The notes under the pieces were generated by a model. That model was not told where the DNA came from, made no database searches, and saw only the letters and a program-made list of their open reading frames with translations. 64,000 nt of DNA from the NCBI RefSeq assembly GCF_026168105.1, contig NZ_LBMW01000013.1, forward strand, positions 103,851 to 167,850, written 5' to 3'. The stretch's first letter is position 1. Each line of letters opens with the position of its first letter. This DNA is from Streptomyces hygroscopicus. GTDB lineage: Bacteria > Actinomycetota > Actinomycetes > Streptomycetales > Streptomycetaceae. Shown here one piece after another: positions 54,701-62,630 of this stretch. The position numbers were made by a program, and so were the translations under genes.

Positions 54701-55457
54701 GCAGCCCGTCCCGGCAGGACCCGTCGACATCCACACCACCATCCCCTCCGGCGGCGCGGGCCGCATCCTGCGGATCGCCGACACCGCGGAGCCGGGCTGG
54801 ACCGCCACCCTGGACGGCACACCGCTCACCCGGACCACGGTCGACGGCTGGGCGCAGGGCTTCCAACTGCCTGCCTCCGGCGGCAGGTTGAACGTCACGT
54901 ACGAGGCGCCGCTCGGCCACACCGCCTGGCTGTGGGCGCAGGGCGCGCTCGCTGTCGTGCTCGTGGTGCTCGCCCTGCCCGGGCGCCGCCGGGACATCGA
55001 CGACGACCTGCCCGAGGAGCGGTCCGTGCCCGCGCAGGACACCACCGGCGAGGGCCGCAGGGCCCGCCGTCTGCGCGCCCAGGCGGAGACCGCCCAGGAC
55101 GCGGAGGCCGCCCAGGACGAGACGCCTCCTCCTCCGCAGGAGACCCCCGCCCCCGCTGCCGTCCCGCAGCAGCCGTCCTACGGCGAGTGGGACACGGCGG
55201 GCTACGCGGGCACCGAGTACGGCACGTACGGAGCCGAGCAGTACCCGGGTGCGCAGCAGTACCCGCAGGGCACCTACGAGCAGGGCACGTACGAGCAGCA
55301 CCCGTACCAGGCCGACCCCTACCAGGGCGCCCAGTACGACCCGTACGCCTACGGGAACACGGCGCCCTACGACCCGACGTACACCCAGGGCTACGCCACG
55401 CCGTACGACCCGGCACATGGCACCGACAGTGAGCGCCCCGACGGGAGCCAGCAGTGA
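51753..55457 (+). CDS. Giant GT2 glycosyltransferase with multi-pass domain and Tyr/Gln-rich tail
   Basis: 1234 residues. Residues 45-340 form a GT2 domain (VSHDGARWLPDAVAGLLAQE, LLHDDCAPEPDAL as the metal-binding DD, and LMRDDVDLCWRAQAAGH). A helix near 355, a disordered linker with acidic stretch, then about 10 membrane helices between 480 and 860 follow, a large extracellular beta region (860-1090), a last helix (about 1072-1090) and a 130-residue cytoplasmic or outer tail rich in Tyr, Gln, Pro and Gly (GTYEQGTYEQHPYQADPYQG). It probably passes sugar to a lipid-linked polymer. ATG 51753 has no clear ribosome site. It is coupled to the DUF5719 gene. Confidence 0.85.
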   Translation: MSEHSHSAVQHGTATTPFDSTRPAPVDPTRSALVDPTRPPEFPRHVVTAVLVSHDGARWLPDAVAGLLAQERPVQNAVAADTGSADDSAQLLTEALGSDRVLHLARRTGFGQAVEEAGRAAAVLTPDDLPYLKRPSGWDPVTRTWRDEAYDMPELPFGEPVQWLWLLHDDCAPEPDALAQLLRVVENELELGRDDVAVVGPKLRGWYDRRQLLEVGVTIANSGRRWTGLDRREQDQGQHDHVRPVLSVSTAGMLVRRDVFEQLGGFDRHLPLMRDDVDLCWRAQAAGHRVLIAPDAVVRHAEAASRERRTVDCVGRTAASPHKVDKAGAVYTLLVNARTAQLPWVLLRLVFGTLLRTLAYLVGKVPGQALDEIRGLLGTLLRPERIIAGRRRRGRPQAGKDELRPLFPPPGATVRATVEQVASNLVGRSDPEVSSAGRHGGATESGPGGDDADFLEVEQFARLKRIARKPGPMLFVVLLLVSLVACRGLLGGGALAGGALLPAPADSSELWSRYLDAWHPVGAGGTHSAPPYIALVALLAAILFGSTGLAVTVLLVCSVPLAGFTAYFASRPLVESRLLRAWASVAYAFLPAATGALAGGRIGTAVLAVLLPLMARAAIAAGGLAHRSGARGSWRASWAYALLLTITTAFTPVVWPIALVLGLALLGVRRNDVVAHGLRFLAQLGTPLLMLAPWSLSLLPFGFFKEAGLAYGKSAASASDLLGASPGGPGTVSGLMLLGIVLAALAALMRTERRGGIWTAWAVALVALVFAVLSNGSTWAGPATLVYGLALLAAAAIGADGARTRVAEQSFGWRQPVAALIAFASAAGPLLIAAGWMIRGADGPVERRDPVQVPAFVAEEGGTSDQARTLVLDSDSSARVGYTLVRGSGARLGDGELAAGGGNKQLDKVVANLVAGSGADQADELGGFAVRYVLVRKGAPREMGRVLDATPGLTRLSQQDGSALWRVDRQVSRAAIVTGSAAPQPVPAGPVDIHTTIPSGGAGRILRIADTAEPGWTATLDGTPLTRTTVDGWAQGFQLPASGGRLNVTYEAPLGHTAWLWAQGALAVVLVVLALPGRRRDIDDDLPEERSVPAQDTTGEGRRARRLRAQAETAQDAEAAQDETPPPPQETPAPAAVPQQPSYGEWDTAGYAGTEYGTYGAEQYPGAQQYPQGTYEQGTYEQHPYQADPYQGAQYDPYAYGNTAPYDPTYTQGYATPYDPAHGTDSERPDGSQQ

Positions 55458-57007
55458 ACCGCACGACCCTGTCCCTGATCGCCGGCGCGACCGCGCTCGC
55501 CGCCGTCACCGGATTCGCGGCCCTCACCGCCCCGGCAGCGTCCGGCGGCGACACCGCCAGGACTGCCGCCCGGCTGCCCGTGGAGCAGACCCGGCTGCTG
55601 TGCCCCGAGCCGAGCACCTCCGACATCGCCGAGACCTCGTACACGTCCTTCACGCCCGTCGCGCAGGGCGTCGGCGGCAGCGGCAAGGCCGAACTGACCG
55701 CGGCGACCGCGCAGTCGGCGGACGGCTCGGGGCCGGCATCCGGCTCGGGGTCGGGTTCCGGAAAGGGCGGCAAGACCAGTAAGAGCGGCAAGAGCACCAA
55801 GACCCAGTCCAACGCACCGACCCTGACCCCCAAGGAGCCCGGCACGCCGGTCACCGGGGACAGCTCCGGTGCCGACACGCCCGCGCTCGTCGGCACCGCC
55901 ACGGGCCGGTTCGCGCCCGGCTGGACGGTCCAGGAGACGACCCAGGTCGCCGCGGGCAGCGGCCGCGGGCTGCTCGGCACCAACTGCACCGCCCCGGACA
56001 CCGAGTTCTGGTTCCCGGGCGCCAGCACCGTCGCGTCCCGCACTGACTATGTGCACCTCACCAACCCCGACGACTCCGCCGCGGTCGTCGACATCGAGCT
56101 GTACGGCAAGGACGGCAACCTCAAGTCGACGGTCGGCGAGGGCATCACCGTCCAGCCGCACTCCAGCGAGCCCGTTCTGCTGTCCACCCTCACCAACGCA
56201 CAGGAGGCCGACCTCACGGTCCACGTCGGCGTCCGCAGCGGCCGCGTCGCCGCCGCCGTACAGGCCCTCGACGACAAGCTGGGCGGCGACTGGCTGGCGG
56301 CCTCCACGGACCCCGCGGGCTCCCTGGTGATGCCCGGCATCCCCAAGGACGCCTCGGACGTCCGCCTGGTCGCCTTCGTGCCGGGCGACGCCGACGCCGA
56401 CCTCAAGGTGCGCCTGTCCTCGTCGTCCGGGCAGATCACCCCGGCCGGGAACGAGACGCTGCACGTGAAGTCCGGCATGACCACCGCCCTCGACCTCGGC
56501 GACGTCACGCGCGGAGAGGCGGGCTCCCTGGTGCTGACGCCCAACGGCAGCCCGGTCCCGGTGGTCGCCGCACTGCGGGTGGTGCGCGGCAAGGGCGACA
56601 AACAGGAGACGGCGTTCATCCCGGCCACCGCGCCGGTGTCCGCGCGCGCCTCGGTCGCGGGCAACACCGCCAAGGGCACGACGCTCGCACTGAGCGCCCC
56701 GGGCGGCACGGCCACGGTCAAGGTCACCGCGTCCGCGGGCAGCGAGGGCGGCACGGCGGTGACGAAGCAGTACACGCTCAAGGGCGGTACGACGCAGGAC
56801 GTGGACGCGCCCGTGCCGAGCGGACTCAAGGGCGCGTACGCGCTCACCGTGGAGCCGGTCTCGGGAGGACCCGTCTACGCCGCCCGCACCCTCGAGACGA
56901 CCAGCGAGGGCGTACCGGCGTTCACGGTGCAGACTCTCCCGGACGACCGGGGCACGGTCGCGGTGCCGGAGGCGGGCCAGGATCTGTCGGTGCTGCTGAA
57001 GAAGTGA
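55454..57007 (+). CDS. DUF5719-family secreted protein
   Basis: 517 residues. An N-terminal hydrophobic signal (about 8-32), then a Ser/Gly/Lys-rich disordered linker (about 75-125), followed by beta-rich domains (about 150-515) with WFPGASTVASRTDYVHLTNP, GITVQPHSSEPVLLSTL and PVVAALRVV. DUF5719 proteins are an actinobacterial family of unknown role, nearly always next to this glycosyltransferase. GTG 55454 overlaps the glycosyltransferase stop (GTGA). It ends 29 bases from the convergent zincin gene with no strong terminator in between. Confidence 0.85.
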   Translation: MNRTTLSLIAGATALAAVTGFAALTAPAASGGDTARTAARLPVEQTRLLCPEPSTSDIAETSYTSFTPVAQGVGGSGKAELTAATAQSADGSGPASGSGSGSGKGGKTSKSGKSTKTQSNAPTLTPKEPGTPVTGDSSGADTPALVGTATGRFAPGWTVQETTQVAAGSGRGLLGTNCTAPDTEFWFPGASTVASRTDYVHLTNPDDSAAVVDIELYGKDGNLKSTVGEGITVQPHSSEPVLLSTLTNAQEADLTVHVGVRSGRVAAAVQALDDKLGGDWLAASTDPAGSLVMPGIPKDASDVRLVAFVPGDADADLKVRLSSSSGQITPAGNETLHVKSGMTTALDLGDVTRGEAGSLVLTPNGSPVPVVAALRVVRGKGDKQETAFIPATAPVSARASVAGNTAKGTTLALSAPGGTATVKVTASAGSEGGTAVTKQYTLKGGTTQDVDAPVPSGLKGAYALTVEPVSGGPVYAARTLETTSEGVPAFTVQTLPDDRGTVAVPEAGQDLSVLLKK

Positions 57008-57035
57008 CGGCCAGGGGCGCTCCGGCCTCCGGCGA

Positions 57036-57485
57036 TCAGTCCTCGCCGTAGCGCGGATCCACCGTCTCCGGGGTGAGCCCCAGCAGCTCCGCCACCTGCT
57101 CCACGACCACCTCGTGGACCAGAGCGGCCCGCTCGTCACGGCTCTTCGTGCGGATCTCGACCGGGCGGCGGTAGACGACGACCCGTGCCCGGCGGCCGTC
57201 GGCGGCCGGGATCGTGCCCCCCAGGGGCACGGCCTCGTCGTTCCAGCCCGCGCCGGGGCCGTCGAGGCGGGGCACCTCCAGCACCAGGAAGTCGATGTCG
57301 GCGAGCTGCGGCCAGCGCCGCTCGAGTCGTTCCACGGAGTCCTGCACCAGATCCGCGAACACCTCGGCACGGCTCGCGGAGAGCGGCACCTGAGGCGGTG
57401 CGACGGGGCCGCGCATGCCTCTGCCGTGGCGGTCACGGCGGCGGGGCCCGGGTGCGGCTGCGCGGGGCGGTACGGGGGTGTCCAT
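57036..57485 (-). CDS. Zincin-like metallopeptidase-family protein with altered motif
   Basis: 149 residues. The conserved segment is LVHEVVVEQVAELLGLTPETV near the C-terminus, where the metallopeptidase family has HExxH. Here the second His is Val (HEVVV), so one zinc ligand is missing and catalytic activity is doubtful. The N-terminal 35 residues are basic and disordered; a core runs FADLVQDSVERLERRWPQL, DIDFLVLEVPRL, ARVVVYRRPVE. Start ATG 57485 (or GTG 57488) has no strong ribosome site. Orthologues occur beside whiB2 and manB in mycobacteria. It converges with the DUF5719 gene. Confidence 0.82.
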   Translation of the reverse strand: MDTPVPPRAAAPGPRRRDRHGRGMRGPVAPPQVPLSASRAEVFADLVQDSVERLERRWPQLADIDFLVLEVPRLDGPGAGWNDEAVPLGGTIPAADGRRARVVVYRRPVEIRTKSRDERAALVHEVVVEQVAELLGLTPETVDPRYGED

Positions 57486-57488
57486 CAC

Positions 57489-57876
57489 TGACGAAGCGTA
57501 GTCCTCGCCGGGGTCCCGTGCCCGGGTCCACGCGGCAGCGCACCCTCACGCCGCCCCCTGTCCAACCGGCCCGCCGGGGGGCGGGCCGGTTGGACAGGGC
57601 ACCGAGGCCGTACGGCATGTCACAGGATGACCATTCCAGCCAAGCTTGGGCTCGATTCGGTATGTCTCCGAGACCGTCGGCATCAAGAAAATTGACGAGG
57701 TTTGTACCAAGTGGTGACCGGTTTCAGCGCCGTCCGGTTTCTCCGCCGAGGGAGTCGATGCAGGTCACTGAGGCGCGCCGGAAGGGGCGTGTGGGGCGTT
57801 TCACAGCACGACACGGTGGAGTGACCTGGGGGAGAGTCGTCGCGGCCCGCTCAAGAGTGCGGTACCGTCCAACGTC
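57489..57876. other. Divergent intergenic region between zincin and DUF3499 genes
   Basis: 388 bases with promoters for both neighbours expected. It contains a very strong hairpin (57556-57599) and, near 57863-57868, TACCGT eight bases before the DUF3499 start, so that gene may be leaderless. No further gene is seen. Confidence 0.5.
57556..57599 (+). terminator. Perfect 20-bp hairpin in a divergent gap
   Basis: 57556-57575 pairs perfectly with 57580-57599 around GGGG. Both flanking genes are transcribed away from it, so it does not end either. It may stop transcription that runs through the DUF5719 stop and antisense across the zincin gene. Confidence 0.75.
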
Positions 57877-58251
57877 GTGAGCCCTGTACGTCGCTGTTCG
57901 CGCACCGCTTGCGGCCGACCCGCCGTCGCGACGCTGACGTACGTCTACGCCGACTCGACCGCGGTCCTCGGCCCGCTCGCCACCTACGCCGAACCCCACT
58001 GCTACGACCTGTGCGCCGAACACTCCGAGCGCCTGACCGCGCCGCGTGGCTGGGAGGTCGTCCGGCTCCTGGACGGCTCGGCTCCCGCGCGCCCCAGCGG
58101 CGACGACCTCGAAGCGCTCGCCAACGCGGTCCGCGAGGCGGCCCGCCCCCAGCAGCGGGCCGCGGAGGCGGGCGGCGGCGCTCGTACGGCGGACCCGATG
58201 GAGGTCGCCCGCCGTGGTCATCTGCGGGTGCTGCGCTCACCGGACAACTGA
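57877..58251 (+). CDS. DUF3499 family protein
   Basis: 124 residues. A zinc-ribbon-like N-terminus: CSRTACGRPA and later PHCYDLCAEHSERL give four Cys and one His likely to bind metal. The C-terminal half is variable. DUF3499 proteins occur almost only in Actinobacteria, beside manB; function unknown. GTG 57877 lacks a ribosome site. The stop codon lies in the first copy of a 22-24-base tandem repeat. Confidence 0.88.
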   Translation: MSPVRRCSRTACGRPAVATLTYVYADSTAVLGPLATYAEPHCYDLCAEHSERLTAPRGWEVVRLLDGSAPARPSGDDLEALANAVREAARPQQRAAEAGGGARTADPMEVARRGHLRVLRSPDN

Positions 58252-58302
58252 TCCCGGCGCTCACCGTCAACTGATCCCGCGCTCACCGGACAGCTGATCC
58301 CG
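58233..58302. repeat. Three 22-24-bp copies spanning the DUF3499 stop
   Basis: GCGCTCACCGGACAACTGAT-type units begin at 58233, 58257 and 58279. The TGA of the gene is in copy one; the other two also contain CTGATC. Confidence 0.85.
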
Positions 58303-58409
58303 GTATGAACTCCGTGGGAACTGTCCGCCCAGCCCACCCGAGCCACCGCAGGGCATGAGTCCCAGCAGGTAGTTTGGGGTCATCGTTGAGACCTCAGGAG
58401 GGTTTGGCC

Positions 58410-59774
58410 GTGACTGCTGATCTGTCACAGATCGTGAAGGCGTACGACGTGCGCGGGGTTGTCCCGGACCAGTGGGACGAGCCGCTCGCCGAACTCTTCG
58501 GCGCGGCCTTCGCTCAGGTGACCGGCGCGGACGCGATCGTGATCGGCCATGACATGCGGCCCTCGTCCCCGGGACTGTCGGGTGCCTTCGCGCGCGGGGC
58601 GGCCGGACGCGGCGTCGATGTCACCGAGATCGGCCTGTGTTCGACGGACCAGCTGTACTACGCGTCGGGCGCGTTCGACCTGCCGGGCGCGATGTTCACC
58701 GCCTCGCACAACCCCGCGCAGTACAACGGCATCAAGATGTGCCGGGCGGGCGCGGCCCCGGTCGGCCAGGACACGGGCCTCGCCGAGATCCGCGCGCTGG
58801 CCGAGCAGTGGCTGGAGTCGGGCGCGCCGGAGCCCGTTCCGACGCCGGGAACGATCACGCAGCGGGAGACGCTGGACGACTACGCCGCATACCTGCGCTC
58901 CCTCGTCGATCTGACGTCCATCCGCCCCCTGAAAGTCGTCGTCGACGCGGGCAACGGCATGGGCGGGCACACCGTGCCGACCGTCTTCGCGGGGCTGCCG
59001 ATCGACCTGGTCCCGATGTACTTCGAGCTGGACGGCACGTTCCCGAACCACGAGGCGAACCCGCTCGACCCGAAGAACATCGTCGACCTGCAGCGGCGGG
59101 TGCGCGAGGAGGGTGCCGACATCGGTATCGCCTTCGACGGCGACGCCGACCGCTGCTTCGTCGTCGACGAGCACGGCGACCCGGTCTCGCCGTCCGCGAT
59201 CACGGCGCTGGTCGCGGCCCGCGAGCTCGCCAAGCACGGCGGGAAGGGCACGATCATCCACAACCTGATCACGTCGTGGTCGGTGCCCGAGGTCGTACGG
59301 GAGCACGGCGGTACGCCGGAGCGCACGCGCGTGGGCCACTCCTTCATCAAGGCCGAGATGGCGCGTACCGGAGCGATCTTCGGCGGGGAGCACTCCGCGC
59401 ACTACTACTTCAAGGACTTCTGGAACGCCGACACGGGCATGCTGGCCGCCCTCCACGTCCTGGCGGCCCTCGGCGGCCAGGAGGGCCCGCTGTCCCAACT
59501 GGTCGCCGAGTACGACCGCTATGTGGGCTCCGGCGAGATCAACTCCACGGTCGACGACCAGAAGGGTCGCCTCGCCGCGATCAAGTCGGCGTACGAGGGC
59601 CGTGACGGCGTCGAACTGGACGAGCTGGACGGCCTGACGGTCTCGTCCGCCGACTGGTGGTTCAACGTCCGCCCCTCCAACACCGAGCCCCTCCTCCGGC
59701 TGAACGCGGAGGCGAGGGACGAGGCGACCATGGCGAAGATCCGGGACGAGGTACTGGCGATCATCCGCGCCTGA
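58410..59774 (+). CDS. manB: Phosphomannomutase
   Basis: 454 residues of the alpha-D-phosphohexomutase family. It converts mannose-6-phosphate to mannose-1-phosphate. Active-site serine loop [13 protein letters not shown], metal loop FDGDADRCF, sugar loop [12 protein letters not shown] and phosphate loop [13 protein letters not shown] are all visible. GTG 58410 follows AGGAGG at seven bases. It works between ManA and the ManC-like enzyme. Phosphoglucomutase activity cannot be excluded. Confidence 0.95.
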   Translation: MTADLSQIVKAYDVRGVVPDQWDEPLAELFGAAFAQVTGADAIVIGHDMRPSSPGLSGAFARGAAGRGVDVTEIGLCSTDQLYYASGAFDLPGAMFTASHNPAQYNGIKMCRAGAAPVGQDTGLAEIRALAEQWLESGAPEPVPTPGTITQRETLDDYAAYLRSLVDLTSIRPLKVVVDAGNGMGGHTVPTVFAGLPIDLVPMYFELDGTFPNHEANPLDPKNIVDLQRRVREEGADIGIAFDGDADRCFVVDEHGDPVSPSAITALVAARELAKHGGKGTIIHNLITSWSVPEVVREHGGTPERTRVGHSFIKAEMARTGAIFGGEHSAHYYFKDFWNADTGMLAALHVLAALGGQEGPLSQLVAEYDRYVGSGEINSTVDDQKGRLAAIKSAYEGRDGVELDELDGLTVSSADWWFNVRPSNTEPLLRLNAEARDEATMAKIRDEVLAIIRA

Positions 59775-59923
59775 CCCCGCGCGGCACGGCTCCCCTTCTC
59801 CCCCGCGAACCCCGTGGGGCGAGCACTGAGGAGGGGGAGCCGTGCCTTGCCCAACCCCCGCACGCCGCCCGCCGCGGCGGTACTCTGACCAGGCCAAGCG
59901 CACCCGCCCCGAAGGGACCCCTC

Positions 59924-60094
59924 ATGCCGCTCGAAGCCGGCCTCCTCGAGATCCTCGCCTGCCCGGCGTGCCACGCCCCGCTCAAGGAGGAGGAGAGCGA
60001 GCTGGTCTGCACGGGCCAGGACTGCGGCCTCGCCTACCCCGTTCGGGACGGCATCCCGGTCCTGCTCGTCGACGAGGCCCGCCGCCCCGCGTAA
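59924..60094 (+). CDS. Trm112-family small zinc-ribbon protein
   Basis: 56 residues with CPACHAPL and, further on, [11 protein letters not shown], a four-cysteine zinc ribbon, ending [13 protein letters not shown]. Trm112-like proteins stabilise methyltransferases in eukaryotes; in bacteria the small homologues have less clear roles. ATG 59924 follows GAAGGGACC. Located between manB and the SIS gene. Codon usage is normal. Confidence 0.9.
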   Translation: MPLEAGLLEILACPACHAPLKEEESELVCTGQDCGLAYPVRDGIPVLLVDEARRPA

Positions 60095-60122
60095 CGGACC
60101 CGGCGATCGGAGGCTGCCGCCC

Positions 60123-61250
60123 ATGCTCGACGAATCGCTGCTCGACGACCCCGAGGCGCTGGCGCGCGCCGACCGCCGCGCACTGCTCCGAGGCGCCGCC
60201 GAGGCCGGCGCCCGGGTCCGCACCGCCGTGCGGCACGCCGCGGAGGCAGGGATCAACGACCTGAAGCCCGACGGCCGCCCCCGCGCCGTCCTCATCGCCG
60301 GCCCCGGCACCGCCTCCGTGGGCGTCGCCGAACTGCTCGATACCCTCGCGGGCGTCGCCTGCCCGGTCAGCCGCATCCACCCCACCGGTGTCGCACCGGC
60401 CGCGGGCGCCCTGCGCTGGGAACTGCCCGGCTGGGCGGGCCCCGTCGACCTGCTGCTGATCGCCACACCGGACGGCACCGAACCGGGCCTGGCCCTCCTG
60501 GTCGACCAGGCCTACCGTCGCGGCTGCACCGTCGTCGCCGTGGCCCCCGACCGCTCCCCGATCACGGACTCGGTGGTCGGTGCCCACGGCCTGTTCGTCC
60601 CGATGGCCACTGCCCCCTACGAGCAGGAGGAACCCCTCACCGCGGCCGCCCCCGGTGTCCTGTGGGCCCTGCTCACCCCGCTGCTCGCCCTCCTCGACCG
60701 CACCGGGCTGCTCTCCGCGCCGCCCGACATCCTGGAGAAGGTCGCCGACCGCCTCGACCAGGTCGCCGAGCGCTGCGGGCCGGCCATCGCGACCTACAGC
60801 AACCCCGCAAAGAACCTCGCCGCCGAGCTGGCCGAGTCGCTCCCGGTGATCTGGACGGAGGGTGTCTCCGCCGCACCGGCCGGCCGACGCTTCGCCGCCG
60901 CGCTCGCCGAGTTGGCCGGCCGCCCCGCGCTCACCGGGCAACTGCCCGAGGCGCTCGCCTCGCACAGCGTTCTGCTGTCCGGCGCGCTCGCCGCCGGTGC
61001 CGACCCCGACGACTTCTTCCGGGACCGCGTCGAGGAGGCACAGGCCCTCCACGCGCGGGTGGTGCTGCTGCGCGACCGCCCGATCGGCGGCCTGAGCGCG
61101 GCTCCCGCCGCACGCGATCTGGCCCTTAGCCACGACACCGCGATCAGCGAACTCGAACCTGAGGACGGCGGCGAACTGGAGACCCTCGCAGAACTGATCG
61201 CCATCACGGATTTCGCCGCTGTTTACGTGGCGCTTGCCTCGGGGGCCTGA
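60123..61250 (+). CDS. SIS-domain protein, phosphosugar isomerase-like
   Basis: 375 residues with two SIS-type domains. Segments AVLIAGPGTASVGVAELLDT and VDLLLIATPDGTEPGLALLV form the first; PAIATYSNPAKNLAAELAES the second. The layout resembles bifunctional phosphoglucose/phosphomannose isomerases, but the usual catalytic Glu and His residues are not obvious. Orthologues lie between manB and manA in mycobacteria. A role in hexose-phosphate balance is inferred. ATG 60123 follows GGAGGC. Confidence 0.85.
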   Translation: MLDESLLDDPEALARADRRALLRGAAEAGARVRTAVRHAAEAGINDLKPDGRPRAVLIAGPGTASVGVAELLDTLAGVACPVSRIHPTGVAPAAGALRWELPGWAGPVDLLLIATPDGTEPGLALLVDQAYRRGCTVVAVAPDRSPITDSVVGAHGLFVPMATAPYEQEEPLTAAAPGVLWALLTPLLALLDRTGLLSAPPDILEKVADRLDQVAERCGPAIATYSNPAKNLAAELAESLPVIWTEGVSAAPAGRRFAAALAELAGRPALTGQLPEALASHSVLLSGALAAGADPDDFFRDRVEEAQALHARVVLLRDRPIGGLSAAPAARDLALSHDTAISELEPEDGGELETLAELIAITDFAAVYVALASGA

Positions 61251-61312
61251 TCTGGGCTCACGGCCCCTGACCCGCGGCCCGCCGAGCAGCGTACATACGG
61301 AGAAAGACACCC

Positions 61313-62464
61313 ATGGATCGCCTCGACAACACCATCCGTCCCTATGCCTGGGGTTCCACCACCGCCATCCCCGGCCTCCTCGGCGTGGAGCCGAACGGTC
61401 AGCCACAGGCCGAGATGTGGATGGGCGCCCACCCGGGCGCACCCTCGCGCACCCCGCGCGGTCCCCTCGACGAGGTGATCGAAGAAGCACCGGAACAAGA
61501 GCTGGGGAAGCACACCGTCGCCAAGTTCGGACCCCGGCTGCCCTTCCTGCTGAAGATCCTCGCTGCCGGCGCCCCGCTCTCCCTCCAGGTGCACCCCAAC
61601 CTGGACCAGGCCAAGGAGGGCTACGCCGACGAGGAGTTCCGAGGCATCCCGATCGACGCGCCCCACCGCAACTACAAGGACGCCAACCACAAGCCCGAAC
61701 TGATCTGCGCTCTCACCGAGTTCGAGGGGCTGTGCGGCTTCCGCGCGCCCGACGCCGCGGCCGAACAGCTCGCGGGTCTCGACGTCGACTCCCTCAAGCC
61801 GTACGTCGACCTGCTGCGCGCACACCCGGAAGAGGCCGCCCTGCGCGAGGTCCTCACCGCGATTTTGAGCGCCGACCGCGAGGACATGGCCGGCACGGTC
61901 GCCGAGGCCGCGGCCGCCTGCGAGCGCCTCGGCGGCGTGTACGCCCCGTACGCCGAGCTCGCCCACCACTTCCCCGGCGACCCCGGCGTGATCGCCGCCA
62001 TGCTGCTCAACCACGTCCGACTCCAGCCCGGCGAAGCCCTCTTCCTCGGCGCCGGTGTCCCGCACGCCTATCTGAACGGCCTCGGCGTCGAGATCATGGC
62101 CAACTCCGACAACGTCCTGCGCTGCGGCCTGACCCCCAAGCACGTCGACGTCCCCGAGCTGCTGCGCGTCGTCCGTTTCGAGGCGGGCGACCCCGGGGTC
62201 CTGCGTCCGGAGGCGTCGCCCGACGGCGAGGAGGTCTACGAGACCCCCATCGACGAGTTCCGCCTGTCCCGTTACGTCCTCCCGGAGGGCGCCGCCCCGC
62301 ACGACCTGACGCTCACGACCCCGCAGATCCTGCTGTGCACCGCGGGTTCCGTACGCGCCGGGGAATACGTCCTCGGACCCGGTGAGTCGGTCTTCGTACC
62401 GGCGGACGAAAAGGCCGAAGTGTCCGGCCCCGGCACGGTCTTCCGGGCCACGGTCGTCGTCTGA
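61313..62464 (+). CDS. manA: Mannose-6-phosphate isomerase, class I
   Basis: 383 residues of the type I PMI cupin. It interconverts fructose-6-phosphate and mannose-6-phosphate. Signatures are RPYAWGSTTAIPGLLG, LPFLLKILAAGAPLSLQVHP with a zinc-binding His, PELICALTEFEGLCGFR, and YLNGLGVEIMANSDNVLRCG. ATG 61313 follows GGAGAAAG. It starts the GDP-mannose route used by ManB and the ManC-like enzyme. Confidence 0.96.
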   Translation: MDRLDNTIRPYAWGSTTAIPGLLGVEPNGQPQAEMWMGAHPGAPSRTPRGPLDEVIEEAPEQELGKHTVAKFGPRLPFLLKILAAGAPLSLQVHPNLDQAKEGYADEEFRGIPIDAPHRNYKDANHKPELICALTEFEGLCGFRAPDAAAEQLAGLDVDSLKPYVDLLRAHPEEAALREVLTAILSADREDMAGTVAEAAAACERLGGVYAPYAELAHHFPGDPGVIAAMLLNHVRLQPGEALFLGAGVPHAYLNGLGVEIMANSDNVLRCGLTPKHVDVPELLRVVRFEAGDPGVLRPEASPDGEEVYETPIDEFRLSRYVLPEGAAPHDLTLTTPQILLCTAGSVRAGEYVLGPGESVFVPADEKAEVSGPGTVFRATVVV

Positions 62465-62630
62465 TCCGGTCTCCTGCCGACCGCGGCGGACCGCTCAACC
62501 GGCCCGCCGCGGCGCCGTCGTACCGGGCTGCAACAATGGCCCACCGGCAAAGGGCGGGCAAAGGCCCGGACCTGGCCGCACGGCATACGACCGGGTTCGG
62601 GAACGGCGTACGAAGGGACAACGCGAACAC

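Noticed and set aside
23318..58302. The short tandem repeats as CRISPR-like arrays
   Set aside because: The copies are directly adjacent without unique spacers, and no cas genes are present.
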